A DNA stretch of 64,000 bases from Cupriavidus pauculus (GCF_022179805.1 NZ_BPUO01000002.1:248001-312000); one strand, 5' to 3'. Positions 8,215 to 17,454 are shown, counted from the first letter of the stretch. The notes: a model not told the origin generated them from the letters alone. Made by a program: numbers and translations.

Positions 8215-10533
8215 CTATTCGGCTTCCGCCGGCGTGGCCTTGCCGTTGCCCTGGTCGGTGCCGAACACCTCGGCCACCTCGCGGTAGCGGGCCAGCCATT
8301 CCGCATCGAGCGGCCCGCCAACGGTGAGCACGCGATGCGCCAGCACCATGATGCGACGACGCTCCTTCATGTCGGGCACCAGCTCCGGCAGCGCCTGGAT
8401 GGCCCCTTCGGGGTCCAGGCTGACGATGTAGCTCTGCCGGCGTACGGCGTCCTTGAACTGCGCCAGTGTGATGCGCTTTTCCGGCGGGTTCTCTCGCGCC
8501 AGCTTGCGCAGCAGGTTGAACGGCCGCTCCTCGATGGCCGAGCGGCCCTGCGTCACGTACGACAGCACGCGCAGGAACGCGTCGAGCGCGGTGCCCGTGC
8601 CGATCTCGCGCTCGGCCTCGCGCCGCCGCAGATCGGCCACCTCCTTGCGCAACGCCGTGATGGCCGGCGACTCGGAGCGCTTGGGCGTCGACGTCATGCC
8701 CAGCATGGCCGGCAGCCACGGCGAGCCGTAGATCGATTCGAACATGCGCTCCTGCCACGCGTCGCGCGCGTCGCGATACTGGTCCAGCGAGCGCACGATC
8801 TGGTCGGATACGGCCTGCTGCATGGCCAGGAACGGATTGTCGGCAGACACCGGCTGGCGCGCATCGCGCACGGCCGGCGCCATGGCGGCGATCCATTGCA
8901 TCCACGGATTCTCGTCGGCGAACAGCGAGCGTTCGAGCCGCGACGGATGGATGGCGCGGATGGCCTGCGCCGTGACCTCGTTGGACGTCGCACGCACGGC
9001 CGGCGACGCAAACGTGTCATACAGGTTCTGGTTGATCTCGGCCACGCGCCGCACCACTTCGAACGGCTGCTCGTCGTCCCGGCCATCGTCGAGTGCCAGG
9101 ATGTCGTCGATGGTGCGCCGCTCGAAACGCACGAGGTAGCGGCCTTCGATCAGTTCGCTGTGCGGGGAATCCGGTGCGAAGTCCTCTATCTTCGCTTCGT
9201 ACAGGCCCGGCGGCAGCACGTCGATCAGGTCCAGCGCGCAGAACAGTTCGGAGTGCTCCTTGTTGGCCACGCTGCCGGAAACGAAGATGCCCAGGTGCCC
9301 GATCGACGGATGCAGGCAGTAGACGATGGTCTGCTCGTTGGCGACGATTTCGTCCACGTTCGCATACAGGTCGGGAATCCAGTTCAGCGCCTGCTGCGGC
9401 GGCGTGATGTTGTCCCCCCAGGACGCGAACACGATCACCGGCGACCGCACGTTGCGCAGGTCGATCACGGTCTGGCCATCCTTGCTGCGCACCTCGCCGG
9501 CCGTCAGGTGGTTGCCGACGAACAGGTTCTGCACGATCCAGTCGATCTCTTCGCGGTTCATCAGGAAATGCCCGCCCCACCAGCGTTCGAACTCCAGGAA
9601 GCGCGGACCTTCGGTGTCCACCCTGGCGTAGACGTTGTACAACTTTTCCCAGAGCGTGTTCGACGGATTCAGCTTCTCGAAATTCTGTACCAGCCAGGCC
9701 CCGTCGAAGCGGCCATTGCCCAAGTCGGCGGCCAGGGAGGACAACCACGTGCCGCCCAGCAGCCCGCCCGCATAGCGCATCGGATTCTTGCCGCGCACGC
9801 CAGACCAGTACGCCACCGGTGCGCCCGCCAGCAGGATCGGGCCGGTTACCTCGGGCGAAGCCGCCGCCAGGATCAGCAACGCCCAGCCTGCCTGGCAGTT
9901 TCCCACCACGAACGGTTTGCCCGGTGCCTCGGGATGCCGCTCGGCCACGGCCTGCAGGAACTTGCCTTCGGTGCGTGCCACGTCCTCGATGGTCTGGCCG
10001 GGGCACGGATCGCGGAAGAACGTGATGAAGTAGCACGGATGACCGGTGCGGATGGCATTGCCGATCTCGCTGTCGGCCTTGAAGCCGCCAATGCCGGGGC
10101 CGTGCCCGGCGCGCGGGTCCATCACGACGAACGGCCGCTTGGTGTCGTCGGTGGGATGCGCGGCCGGCGGCACGATGCGCATCAGCGCGTAGTTGACCGG
10201 CCGGGGCAAATCGCGCCCATCGATCAGCACCTCGTGCTGGAACACCAGCACCGGCGGCATGCCGCCGCGCTCGTGCTCGGCGGTCTCGTTGCCACGGCGG
10301 CGCAGGATATCGAGGAACAGGATCGACCGTTGCCAGGCGTCGATGCCGTATTCCCACGCGGCCTGCGCCACCGGGTTCAACGGCATGGGCGGGAAGGCGG
10401 CAAACGGGAGGGAAAACGGGGATGCCGGCGCGGCCGGCTGGGAATCTTGTGGGGCGGCCCGGGCGGGAGCCTGGGCGTCGGGGGTGGCGTCCTGAGCGGG
10501 CACCTCGCCTACCGCAGGTTGACGTGCATTCAT
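8215..10533 (-). CDS. DUF3141 protein, PHA-synthase-like alpha/beta hydrolase
   Basis: 772 residues. The N-terminal third is Ala/Pro-rich, then an alpha/beta-hydrolase core. A lipase-box-like GNCQAG (211-216) has Cys213 in the nucleophile position, as in poly-3-hydroxyalkanoate synthases. WGDNITPPQQ supplies the candidate acid and PSIGHLGIF the candidate His, completing a Cys-Asp-His triad in PhaC order. The C-terminal 300 residues are helical and not recognised. This is the DUF3141 family, often annotated as PhaC-related but with no established reaction. The context (FabI-like reductase downstream, Pta and AckA divergent) suggests acyl-thioester chemistry. It is about 200 residues longer than normal PhaC. 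Confidence 0.82.
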   Translation of the reverse strand: MNARQPAVGEVPAQDATPDAQAPARAAPQDSQPAAPASPFSLPFAAFPPMPLNPVAQAAWEYGIDAWQRSILFLDILRRRGNETAEHERGGMPPVLVFQHEVLIDGRDLPRPVNYALMRIVPPAAHPTDDTKRPFVVMDPRAGHGPGIGGFKADSEIGNAIRTGHPCYFITFFRDPCPGQTIEDVARTEGKFLQAVAERHPEAPGKPFVVGNCQAGWALLILAAASPEVTGPILLAGAPVAYWSGVRGKNPMRYAGGLLGGTWLSSLAADLGNGRFDGAWLVQNFEKLNPSNTLWEKLYNVYARVDTEGPRFLEFERWWGGHFLMNREEIDWIVQNLFVGNHLTAGEVRSKDGQTVIDLRNVRSPVIVFASWGDNITPPQQALNWIPDLYANVDEIVANEQTIVYCLHPSIGHLGIFVSGSVANKEHSELFCALDLIDVLPPGLYEAKIEDFAPDSPHSELIEGRYLVRFERRTIDDILALDDGRDDEQPFEVVRRVAEINQNLYDTFASPAVRATSNEVTAQAIRAIHPSRLERSLFADENPWMQWIAAMAPAVRDARQPVSADNPFLAMQQAVSDQIVRSLDQYRDARDAWQERMFESIYGSPWLPAMLGMTSTPKRSESPAITALRKEVADLRRREAEREIGTGTALDAFLRVLSYVTQGRSAIEERPFNLLRKLARENPPEKRITLAQFKDAVRRQSYIVSLDPEGAIQALPELVPDMKERRRIMVLAHRVLTVGGPLDAEWLARYREVAEVFGTDQGNGKATPAEAE

Positions 10534-10799
10534 TTCCGTTTCTCCTTCGGGATTGGCGGATCAGGGGCATGCAGCGTGGCGCGAACATCGCTTGCTGCGA
10601 TGCAACAGTAAAAATCTACCAGCCTCCGTGCGACATGACAACTGTCACCGGGTCCGATGACACTGACCGCGCCGTATATGTCTCTGGCAAGTCATCGATG
10701 CGGCGCCCAGCTTGGCCTATACTGCGACAGACCGTTTGCGCAATGCAGCATCCACAGGTCCTGCCGGGTGCTGTCCGATGGAATTTTAGGTACCTGCCC
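10534..10799. other. Divergent intergenic region between DUF3141 and pta genes
   Basis: 266 bp without a gene. It must hold promoters for both the leftward DUF3141-fabI unit and the rightward pta-ackA unit. A possible -10-like TATACT at 10721-10726 faces pta, but no convincing -35 accompanies it. No clear operator palindrome was found. Confidence 0.4.
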
Positions 10800-11747
10800 A
10801 TGCCAACACCATCGTCTGACGACAAATACGCGCGCCTGCTCGCACGCTGCGAGGGACTGCCGCCCATCCCCACCGCCGTCGCCCATCCCTGCGACTACAC
10901 GTCGCTGGACGGCGCGCTGGAAGCCGCGAGGCTCGGGCTGATCGTGCCGATCCTGTGCGGCCCCGCCGCCCGCATCCGCGCGGTAGCCGAGGAACACGGC
11001 CTGTCGCTGGGCAACACCGAGATCATCGAGGCCCCGCACAGCCACGCTTCCGCCGAATGCGCGGTCGAGGCCGTACGTACTGGCCGGGCGGAGCTGCTGA
11101 TGAAAGGCAGCCTGCATAGCGACGAAATGCTGCACGCGGTGGCCCGCAGTGCCAGCGGGCTGCGCACCGAACGGCGCCTGTCGCATGTTTTTGCGATGGA
11201 CGTGCCGAACTATCACAAGCCGCTGTTCATCACCGACGCGGCGGTCAACATCTTCCCCACGCTGAACGACAAGGCCGACATCGTGCGCAACGCGATCGAC
11301 CTCGTGCGCGTGCTGGGCGTCGAACGGCCCAAGGTGGCCATCCTGTCGGCCGTGGAAACCGTCACCGACAAGATTCCGTCGACGATCGATGCCGCCGCGC
11401 TGTGCATGATGAGCCTGCGCGGCCAGATCGAAGGCGGCCTGCTCGATGGCCCGCTGGCCTTCGACAACGCCATCAGCAAGGCCGCCGCCGATACCAAGGG
11501 CATCAAGTCGGACGTGGCCGGCGACCCCGATATCCTGCTGGTGCCGGACATGGAGGCGGGCAATATGCTGGCCAAGCAGCTCACGTTCCTGGCCGGGGCC
11601 GAATGCGCCGGCATCGTGCTGGGCGCGCGCGTGCCCGTCATTCTGACCAGCCGCGCCGACAGCGTGCGCGCGCGCATCGGCAGCTGCGCGATTGCCGTGC
11701 TGCTGGCGCACGCGCGGCGCAGCGCGCAAACCTCCGTCCCCGCCTGA
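10800..11747 (+). CDS. pta: Phosphate acetyl/butyryltransferase
   Basis: 315 residues from ATG 10800. The frame is open further upstream, but no start there looks convincing. It belongs to the PTA_PTB family: the N-terminal half has AHPCDYTSLDGALEAARLG, and later come MKGSLHSDEM, ITDAAVNIFP, and the C-terminal GDPDILLVPDMEAGNML, all typical of Ptb/short Pta enzymes. The reaction is acyl-CoA + Pi = acyl phosphate + CoA. Many burkholderial homologues have an N-terminal MaoC-like hydratase domain and are called bifunctional; that domain is absent here. It lies 12 bp before ackA, which uses the acyl phosphate. The substrate (acetyl, propionyl or butyryl) cannot be told from the sequence. Confidence 0.88.
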   Translation: MPTPSSDDKYARLLARCEGLPPIPTAVAHPCDYTSLDGALEAARLGLIVPILCGPAARIRAVAEEHGLSLGNTEIIEAPHSHASAECAVEAVRTGRAELLMKGSLHSDEMLHAVARSASGLRTERRLSHVFAMDVPNYHKPLFITDAAVNIFPTLNDKADIVRNAIDLVRVLGVERPKVAILSAVETVTDKIPSTIDAAALCMMSLRGQIEGGLLDGPLAFDNAISKAAADTKGIKSDVAGDPDILLVPDMEAGNMLAKQLTFLAGAECAGIVLGARVPVILTSRADSVRARIGSCAIAVLLAHARRSAQTSVPA

Positions 11748-11759
11748 GAGGAGAGCGGC

Positions 11760-12983
11760 GTGAGCACATCGCATCCAGTCATCCTCGTGGTCAACGCAGG
11801 GTCGTCGAGCGTCAAGGTATCGATCTACGTGGTGCCGGACGACGCGCACCACAACGTTGACATCCAGCCCACGCTGGCCGCGCACGGCCAGATCGAAGGC
11901 ATCGGCGTGGCGCCGCGCCTGGTGGCAAAGATGGCCGATGGCCGCGAGGTCACCGACCAGCGCTTTCCGGCGGAGCAGGTGCCGGACCATAACGCCGCGT
12001 TCCGGCTGATCCGCCTGACGCTGAGCGTGGCGCTGCGCGATACACCGCCGGTGGCGATCGGCCATCGCGTGGTGCATGGCGGCAGTGAATTCGCCGATGC
12101 CGTGCGCATCGATGATGAAGTCATCGCCAAGCTGGAAGCGCTGGTGCCGCTGGCACCGCTGCATCAGCCGCATAACCTCACGGCGATCCGTGCGATTCGC
12201 GGCGCGGCGCCCGAGTTGCTGCAGGTGGCCTGCTTCGATACGGCCTTTCACGCGGGCCACGACCCGCTGACGCAGCTCATGGCGCTGCCTTACGAGTACT
12301 TCGAGCAGGGTGTGCGCCGCTACGGCTTTCATGGCCTGTCGTATGCCTATATCGCGCGGCGGCTCAGACAGGTGGCGCCGGACCTGGCCAGTGGCCGTGT
12401 CATCGTGGCGCATCTGGGCAACGGGGCCAGCCTGTGCGCGATGCGCGACGGCAAGAGTATCGATTCGACGATGGGCCTGACCGCGCTGGACGGCATGCCA
12501 ATGGGCACGCGTTGCGGATCGATCGATCCCGGTGCGGTGCTGTACCTGGCCGCGCAGGGCATGGATACCGACGCGATCCAGTCGATGCTGTACGGCCAGT
12601 CCGGGCTCAAGGGCATTTCGGGCATCAGCAGCGACATGCGCGCGCTGCTGGACAGCGACAGCCTGCGTGCAAAACTCGCAGTCGATTTCTACGCGTGGCG
12701 CTCCGCGCAGGAAATCGGCAAGCTGGCCGTGACTCTGGGCGGATTCGATGCCCTGGTCTTCACCGCCGGCATCGGCGCGAATTCTCCCGACGTGCGTGCC
12801 CGCATCTGCGCGCACCTGACCGACCTGTTCGGCGTGTCGCTCGATGCGGCCGCCAACGCCGAGAACTGCCAGCGCGTGAGCCGCGACGCGAGCCAGGTGC
12901 CAGTGCTGGTGCTGCCCACCGACGAGGAAGGCATGATCGCGCTGTCTACCGCGCGCATCCTGCGCGAGAACGGCGGACTGTAG
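11760..12983 (+). CDS. ackA: Acetate kinase
   Basis: 407 residues with a GTG start preceded by a GAGAGGAGAG ribosome-binding site. Motifs of the acetokinase (ASKHA) fold: VNAGSSSVKV (about 10-19), GHRVVHGG (about 101-108), HLGNGAS (about 219-225), GISSDMR (about 287-293) and TAGIGANS near the C-terminus. It converts acyl phosphate + ADP to carboxylate + ATP, the second step after the Pta product encoded 12 bp upstream. The pair can either excrete acetate with ATP yield or activate acetate. The ORF converges on the phosphatase gene, with a short hairpin (AGGCGT...ACGCCT, 12995-13012) between. Confidence 0.94.
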   Translation: MSTSHPVILVVNAGSSSVKVSIYVVPDDAHHNVDIQPTLAAHGQIEGIGVAPRLVAKMADGREVTDQRFPAEQVPDHNAAFRLIRLTLSVALRDTPPVAIGHRVVHGGSEFADAVRIDDEVIAKLEALVPLAPLHQPHNLTAIRAIRGAAPELLQVACFDTAFHAGHDPLTQLMALPYEYFEQGVRRYGFHGLSYAYIARRLRQVAPDLASGRVIVAHLGNGASLCAMRDGKSIDSTMGLTALDGMPMGTRCGSIDPGAVLYLAAQGMDTDAIQSMLYGQSGLKGISGISSDMRALLDSDSLRAKLAVDFYAWRSAQEIGKLAVTLGGFDALVFTAGIGANSPDVRARICAHLTDLFGVSLDAAANAENCQRVSRDASQVPVLVLPTDEEGMIALSTARILRENGGL

Positions 12984-13011
12984 CGGGCTTTGGCAGGCGT
13001 TAGACGACGCC

Positions 13012-13788
13012 TCAGGCTTCGAGGTAGTGCCGGCGCAACTGGTCGACGTCGATACCCAGGTCGTCGGCCAGGAAGTTCTCGACGCCGCCGTAGGTGTTCG
13101 CCATCGCATCCATCGACGCCTCGATGTATTCGGGCCGCACTTCGAGCAGCGGCAACATCGTTTCCGCCGCCACCCCGATCCCCGCCACGCCGGCCAGCAT
13201 CTTCTCGTTGAAGCGCTGGTTCCAGTGGTTGGACTCCAGGTAGTTGGCGACGATGTCGTCCTGCGACACACCCAGCGCGCTCAGCAGCAGCAGCGACGCA
13301 AAGCCGGTGCGATCCTTGCCGGCGGTGCAGTGGTAGAGCAGCGTCTTGCCCGCTTCGGCATGGCCCATAAACGCGCCGAACGCGTCGCGGTAGCGCACCG
13401 GAAAATCGCGGTACACATCTAGCATGAAGCCGTGCATCTGCGCTGCGTTGCTGGCGCGCAGGCGCGGCATCAGCACGTCCATGGACATCGAGCCGTCCAG
13501 CACCGGCACCGCCAGCCACTGGAACCGCTGCCCGAATGCCGCTTCGGCGGCTGACTTCTCGCCCATCGAACGGAAGTCGACCACGATGTCGAGCCGCAGC
13601 GCATCGAGCTTGTCGAGATCGGCGGCGCACCCCAGCGCGGGATTTGCGCTGCGATACAGCTTTTCATGCCGGATACGGCGTCCGGCATGGCCCGTGAGCC
13701 CACCCAGGTCGCGCGCATTGGCAATGGTCTCCAGGTCCAGGCAGGTCCGCAGCGCGGCTGCGGCAATCTTGTCGGTGTTGTTCTGCAT
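13012..13788 (-). CDS. Tyrosine-protein phosphatase (Y_phosphatase3 type)
   Basis: 258 residues from the ATG at 13788. A start at 13842 adds 18 residues, but an AGAG ribosome-binding site stands just before 13788. The P-loop HCTAGKDRTG (153-162, nucleophile Cys154, Arg160) is the CX5R signature with the Lys-Asp of the dual-specificity/lipid-phosphatase-like bacterial group. N-terminal NARDLGG and LYRSANP are typical of this family, whose members may act on phosphotyrosine or phosphoinositides. No signal peptide is seen, so it is probably cytoplasmic. It converges with ackA and is divergent from the broken transporter gene. Confidence 0.87.
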   Translation of the reverse strand: MQNNTDKIAAAALRTCLDLETIANARDLGGLTGHAGRRIRHEKLYRSANPALGCAADLDKLDALRLDIVVDFRSMGEKSAAEAAFGQRFQWLAVPVLDGSMSMDVLMPRLRASNAAQMHGFMLDVYRDFPVRYRDAFGAFMGHAEAGKTLLYHCTAGKDRTGFASLLLLSALGVSQDDIVANYLESNHWNQRFNEKMLAGVAGIGVAAETMLPLLEVRPEYIEASMDAMANTYGGVENFLADDLGIDVDQLRRHYLEA

Positions 13789-14089
13789 ATCTCTTTGGCG
13801 CGTTACACGACACGCATAAAAAACGTTCAGCATCGACGCCAATTATTTCAGATCGCTCGCGGTAATGACACCCTCCCGCCAACGAAACCCCGCCAGCCGT
13901 TGCCACGCCTGAAGGACGGCACGTCACCTGGCAAAAGCTGACTTCGCAGCGGATTGATCCAGGGCAACTTCGCGGAAATGGCGATCTTGGCGCACCGCGC
14001 CAGCGTTCACATGATGACCATAGGTCGAACGCGGCAAGTCATGTGCGCCGCGACGCGTCCGGCCCGCCGCCCCATCCAAGGACGTCACC
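13789..14089. other. Divergent intergenic region, phosphatase / symporter pseudogene
   Basis: 301 bp with no convincing gene. It would carry the promoters for the phosphatase and for the broken symporter-dehydrogenase operon. A CCAAGGA motif at 14076-14082 serves as ribosome-binding site of the symporter pseudogene. Nothing else is recognisable. Confidence 0.35.
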
Positions 14090-15495
14090 ATGCCCGACCC
14101 GAATCTCTCCCCTGGCGCGGCCGCCACTGCGGCGGCCGCGCCCGTCACGCCCAAGCTACACATTCACTGGGGCCTCTACGCCGCCGTCGTCGTGCTGATC
14201 GCCGTGCTGCTGATCCCCTTGCCGCCGGACCTTCCCGTGGCCGGCCAGCGCATGCTGGCAATCCTGGCCTTCGCGGTGGTGGTGTGGATCACCGAGGCCG
14301 TGACCTACGAGACCAGCGCCATCATGATCACGTCGCTGATGGCGGGGCTGATCGGCTTTGCGCCAACCGTGAACGATCCCACCACGATCTACGGCACTTC
14401 CCGTGCGCTGGGCATGGCGCTGGCCGGCTTCTCGAACACCGCGCTGGCACTGGTGGCCGCCGCGCTTTTCATTTCGGCGGCGATGACCGTGACTGGACTC
14501 GACCGGCGCATCGCGCTGGTCACGCTGTCGGCCATCGGCACCAGCACGCGCCGCATTCGGCGTGGACAAGAAGTCGAACATCGCGGCCGGCATCATGATC
14601 ATGGTGGCCATGGCCACTAGCGTCTGGAACGTCGGCATCCAGACCGCCGCCGCGCAGAACCTGCTGACTGCCGGCTTCATGGACAAGCTGCTCGGCGAGC
14701 GCGTGACGTGGATGCAATGGCTGATTGCCGGTGCCCCGTGGGCCCTCACATGTCGGCGGTGCTGTATTTCCTGGTGCGCTGGCTGCTGCCTCCGGAAACC
14801 GACGCCATCGCCGGCGGCAAGGAAGCCGTGCAGCGCGAACTGACCGCGCTGGGGCCCATAACAGGCCCGCAGAAGCGGCTGGCCGCCGTGGCCATCGGGC
14901 TGCTGCTGTTCTGGGCCACCGAGGGCAAGCTGCACAAGTTCGATACCGCCACCATCACGTTCGTGGGGCTGGTGATCCTGATGATGCCGCGCATCGGCGT
15001 GATGGACTGGAAGACCCTGCAGCAACGCACGCCGTGGGCACGCTGATCGTGTTCGGCGTGGGTATCAGCCTGGGCAGCGCGCTGCTGACCACGCAGGCCG
15101 GCCAGTGGCTTGGCAAGTTCGTGGTCACGCATTCCGGGCTGGCCGATCACGGCACGCTGATGGTGTTTGCCGTGCTGGCGGCCTTCCTGATCCTGCTCCA
15201 CCTGGGCTTCGCCAGCGCCACGGCGCTGACCGCCGCGTTGCTGCCGATCCTGATCTCGGTGCTGCAGACGCTGCCCGGTGACATCAACAAGATCGGCATG
15301 ACGATGCTGCTCGGCTTCACGGTCAGCTTCGGCTTCATCTTGCCGATCAACGCACCGCAGAACATGGTCTGCCTGGGCACTGACACCTTCAACGGCAAGC
15401 AGTTTGCCCGCGTCGGCATCCCGGTCACGATCATTGGCCACCTGCTGATGCTGCTGTTCGCCGCCACTTACTGGCGCTGGCTTGGCTGGGTCTGA
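14090..15495 (+). pseudogene. Broken DASS/SLC13-family sodium:anion symporter
   Basis: The protein can be followed only by switching frame three times. Residues 1-157 read from 14090 to about 14553 (ending GTSTRR). The next piece, beginning AAFGVDKKSN, reads in another frame from 14550 to about 14743. A third piece (MSAVLYFLVRW) runs to about 15040. The fourth (GTLIVFGVGISLG) runs to the stop at 15495. The first junction also seems to lack a stretch of sequence between GTSTRR and FGVDKKSN. In the family this stretch forms a helix hairpin with a substrate-binding Ser-x-Thr motif. The other two junctions fit loss of one C near 14750 and one G near 15040. Intact relatives import di- or tricarboxylates or sulfonates. 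A functional protein is not expected unless the junctions are assembly errors. Confidence 0.85.
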
Positions 15496-15525
15496 ACCCG
15501 GCCACCTGTAACCCAGGACGCCCCC

Positions 15526-16574
15526 ATGAAACTGTCGACCGCATCCGCGCGCACCTTTGCGCGCAATATCCTGATCGCACAGAATGTGCCCGAAGACATT
15601 GCTGACGACGTGGCCGAGCATCTGGTCGAATCGGACCGCAGCGGCTACGTCAGCCACGGCATCTCGATCCTGCCCAACTACCGCCGCGCCATCGAGGGCC
15701 AGAGCGTCAATTGCGCCGGCCGCGCCGAATGCGTGATGGACCGCGACATGCTGATGGTCTTCGACGGCCACGGCGGCTTTGGCCAGCACATAGGCAAGAC
15801 CGTGATGCTGCAGGCCATCGACCGAGTGCGCCAGCATGGCCATTGCATCGTCACGCTGCGCCGCTCGCACCATCTTGGCCGCATGGGCCACTACGGTGAA
15901 ATGGTGGCGCAGGCGGGCCTGGTGCTGCTGAGCTTTACCAACGTCATCAACCGGCCACCCGTGGTGGCACCGTTCGGCGGCCGCGTGCCGCGCCTGACCA
16001 CCAACCCGCTGTGCTTTTCCGGGCCAATGCCGAATGGCCGTCCGCCGCTGGTGGTGGATATCGCCACCAGCGCGATTGCCATCAACAAGGCGCGCGTGCT
16101 GGCGGAAAAGGCGAGCCGGCCCCCGAGCACAGCATCATCGACGCCGACGGCAACCCGACGACCGATGCGTCGGTGATGTTTGGCGAACGGCCGGGGTCCC
16201 TGCTGCCGTTCGGCCAGCACAAGGGCTATGCACTGGGCGTGGTGGCGGAACTGCTGGCCGGCGTGCTGTCCGGCGGCGGCACGATCCAGCCCGACAACCC
16301 GCGCGGCGGCGTGGCCACCAACAACCTGTTCGCCGTTCTGCTCAACCCCGAGTTCGACCTTGGCCTGAACTGGGAACGCGCCGAGGTGGAAGCCTTCATC
16401 GACTAACTGCACGACACGCCGACCGCACCAGGCTGCGAGCGCGTCCAGTACCCGGGAGAGTACGAAGCGGCTTGCCGCGCCGCGGCGGGCGATGAACTCG
16501 ATATCAATCCGAATATCTGGCGGAATCTGGAGGCGTTGGGAAGGGAGCTGGGGGTGGAGGTGCCGGGGGCGTAG
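15526..16574 (+). pseudogene. Broken Ldh2-type malate/L-lactate/sulfolactate dehydrogenase
   Basis: The first 200 residues read in frame from ATG 15526 and show the Ldh_2 family pattern (GHGGFGQHIGK, a conserved RRSHHLGRMGHYGE active-site segment, PFGG). Near 16108 the frame changes. Restoring one G in the run AAAAGGCGAG gives EKGEPAPEH and joins to the remaining family sequence (PFGQHKGYALG, GGVATNN). A TAA at 16404-16406 then interrupts, after which the same frame continues with LHDTPT...VQYPGE and a normal C-terminus ending at 16574. The total would be about 350 residues, the usual family length. These enzymes reduce or oxidise 2-hydroxy acids with NAD(P). It lies 30 bp after the symporter pseudogene, so a whole uptake-oxidation operon appears to be decaying. 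Confidence 0.86.
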
Positions 16575-16592
16575 CTTGCCGGCTCCCGCCTG

Positions 16593-16633
16593 TTTTGCTC
16601 CCCTCTCCCGCCATGCGGGAGAGGGGAGCAAAA
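16593..16633. repeat. Perfect 19-bp palindromic hairpin, REP-like
   Basis: TTTTGCTCCCCTCTCCCGC pairs exactly with its reverse complement across a 3-base loop (CAT). The T-run is on the 5' side and the A-run on the 3' side, opposite to what an intrinsic terminator needs on either strand. Such C/T-rich palindromes resemble dispersed intergenic repeats of proteobacteria. It sits between the dehydrogenase pseudogene and the glycosyltransferase gene. Confidence 0.75.
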
Positions 16634-16671
16634 AAACAGAGGCATACAACGGCAATGGCACAATACGCGCC

Positions 16672-17367
16672 ATGCAACGTCTCTGGTCCCTCTTCGTCAA
16701 GTTCGTGCTCCTCGCCATCGTAGGCGGCGCGCTGCTGGTCGCGTTTGCCGTGTTGATGGCCAACCGGCAGTTGCCGTCGCTCGATGCGCTCACGGCGTTC
16801 CGGCATACGCCTAGCTACGTGAAGCTGGGCGACTTCCCGCATACGCTGCCCGAGGCCGTCGTCGCCATCGAGGATGACCGGTTCTATCTGCACGATGGCG
16901 TCGACTATGTCGGCGTGATGCGTGCCGGCGTTGCCAACCTGTCCGACGAACTGTCGCAGGGCGCGTCCACGATCACGATGCAGGTGGCGCGCAACTTCTT
17001 CCTGTCGCGCCAGAAGACGTACACGCGCAAGCTGTACGAAATCCTGCTGGCCTACCGCATCGAGAATGCGATGACCAAGGACGAGATCCTGGAGGTCTAC
17101 CTGAACAAGATCTACCTGGGTCAGGGCGCCTATGGTTTCTCGGAAGCGGCCGATACCTATTTCGGCAAGCCTGTCGAGCGGTTGACGCTGGCCGAGTGCG
17201 CGATGCTGGCCGGGCTGCCCAAAGCGCCATCGGCCAACAATCCCGTGGTCAATCCGCGCCGCGCGCGGCAGCGCCAGACCTATATCCTGCTGCGCATGAT
17301 GGAACTGGGCCGCATCACACGTGCGCAATACGACGCCGCGCTGCTGGAGCCACTGCGTCTGCGCTGA
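16672..17367 (+). CDS. Stand-alone peptidoglycan glycosyltransferase (GT51, PBP1A-like)
   Basis: 231 residues from ATG 16672; the upstream part of the frame is not coding-like. A membrane anchor spans about 8-29. The GT51 motifs are complete: EDDRFYLHDGVD (catalytic Glu67), QGASTITMQVARN, RKLYEILLAYRIE, EILEVYLNKIYLGQGAYG and RRARQRQTYIL. It polymerises lipid II into glycan strands in the periplasm. The TITMQVARNFFLS wording is that of class A PBP1A rather than MtgA, yet the protein ends right after the glycosyltransferase domain with no transpeptidase. It could be a natural monofunctional enzyme or a truncated PBP1A. The reading frame itself is intact. Confidence 0.87.
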   Translation: MQRLWSLFVKFVLLAIVGGALLVAFAVLMANRQLPSLDALTAFRHTPSYVKLGDFPHTLPEAVVAIEDDRFYLHDGVDYVGVMRAGVANLSDELSQGASTITMQVARNFFLSRQKTYTRKLYEILLAYRIENAMTKDEILEVYLNKIYLGQGAYGFSEAADTYFGKPVERLTLAECAMLAGLPKAPSANNPVVNPRRARQRQTYILLRMMELGRITRAQYDAALLEPLRLR

Positions 17368-17454
17368 CCGCGTTGTCAGCGGGCGCCCGACGGCGGCGCC
17401 CTGCCCCGCATGCTAGCCTGCCCGAACCGGAACACGCCGGAGGTGGAGGCAGCC

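Noticed and set aside
8335..10611. 758-codon open frame on the + strand opposite the DUF3141 gene
   Set aside because: Antisense shadow with biased composition and no recognisable motif.
12995..13012. Terminator between ackA and the phosphatase
   Set aside because: Only a 6-bp stem with no T-run; it overlaps the phosphatase stop and is too weak to list separately.
10692..13271. 859-codon open frame on the - strand opposite pta and ackA
   Set aside because: Shadow of two certain genes; low-complexity His/Arg-rich sequence.
16593..16633. Rho-independent terminator after the dehydrogenase pseudogene
   Set aside because: T-run and A-run are on the wrong sides for either strand, so it is listed as a repeat.
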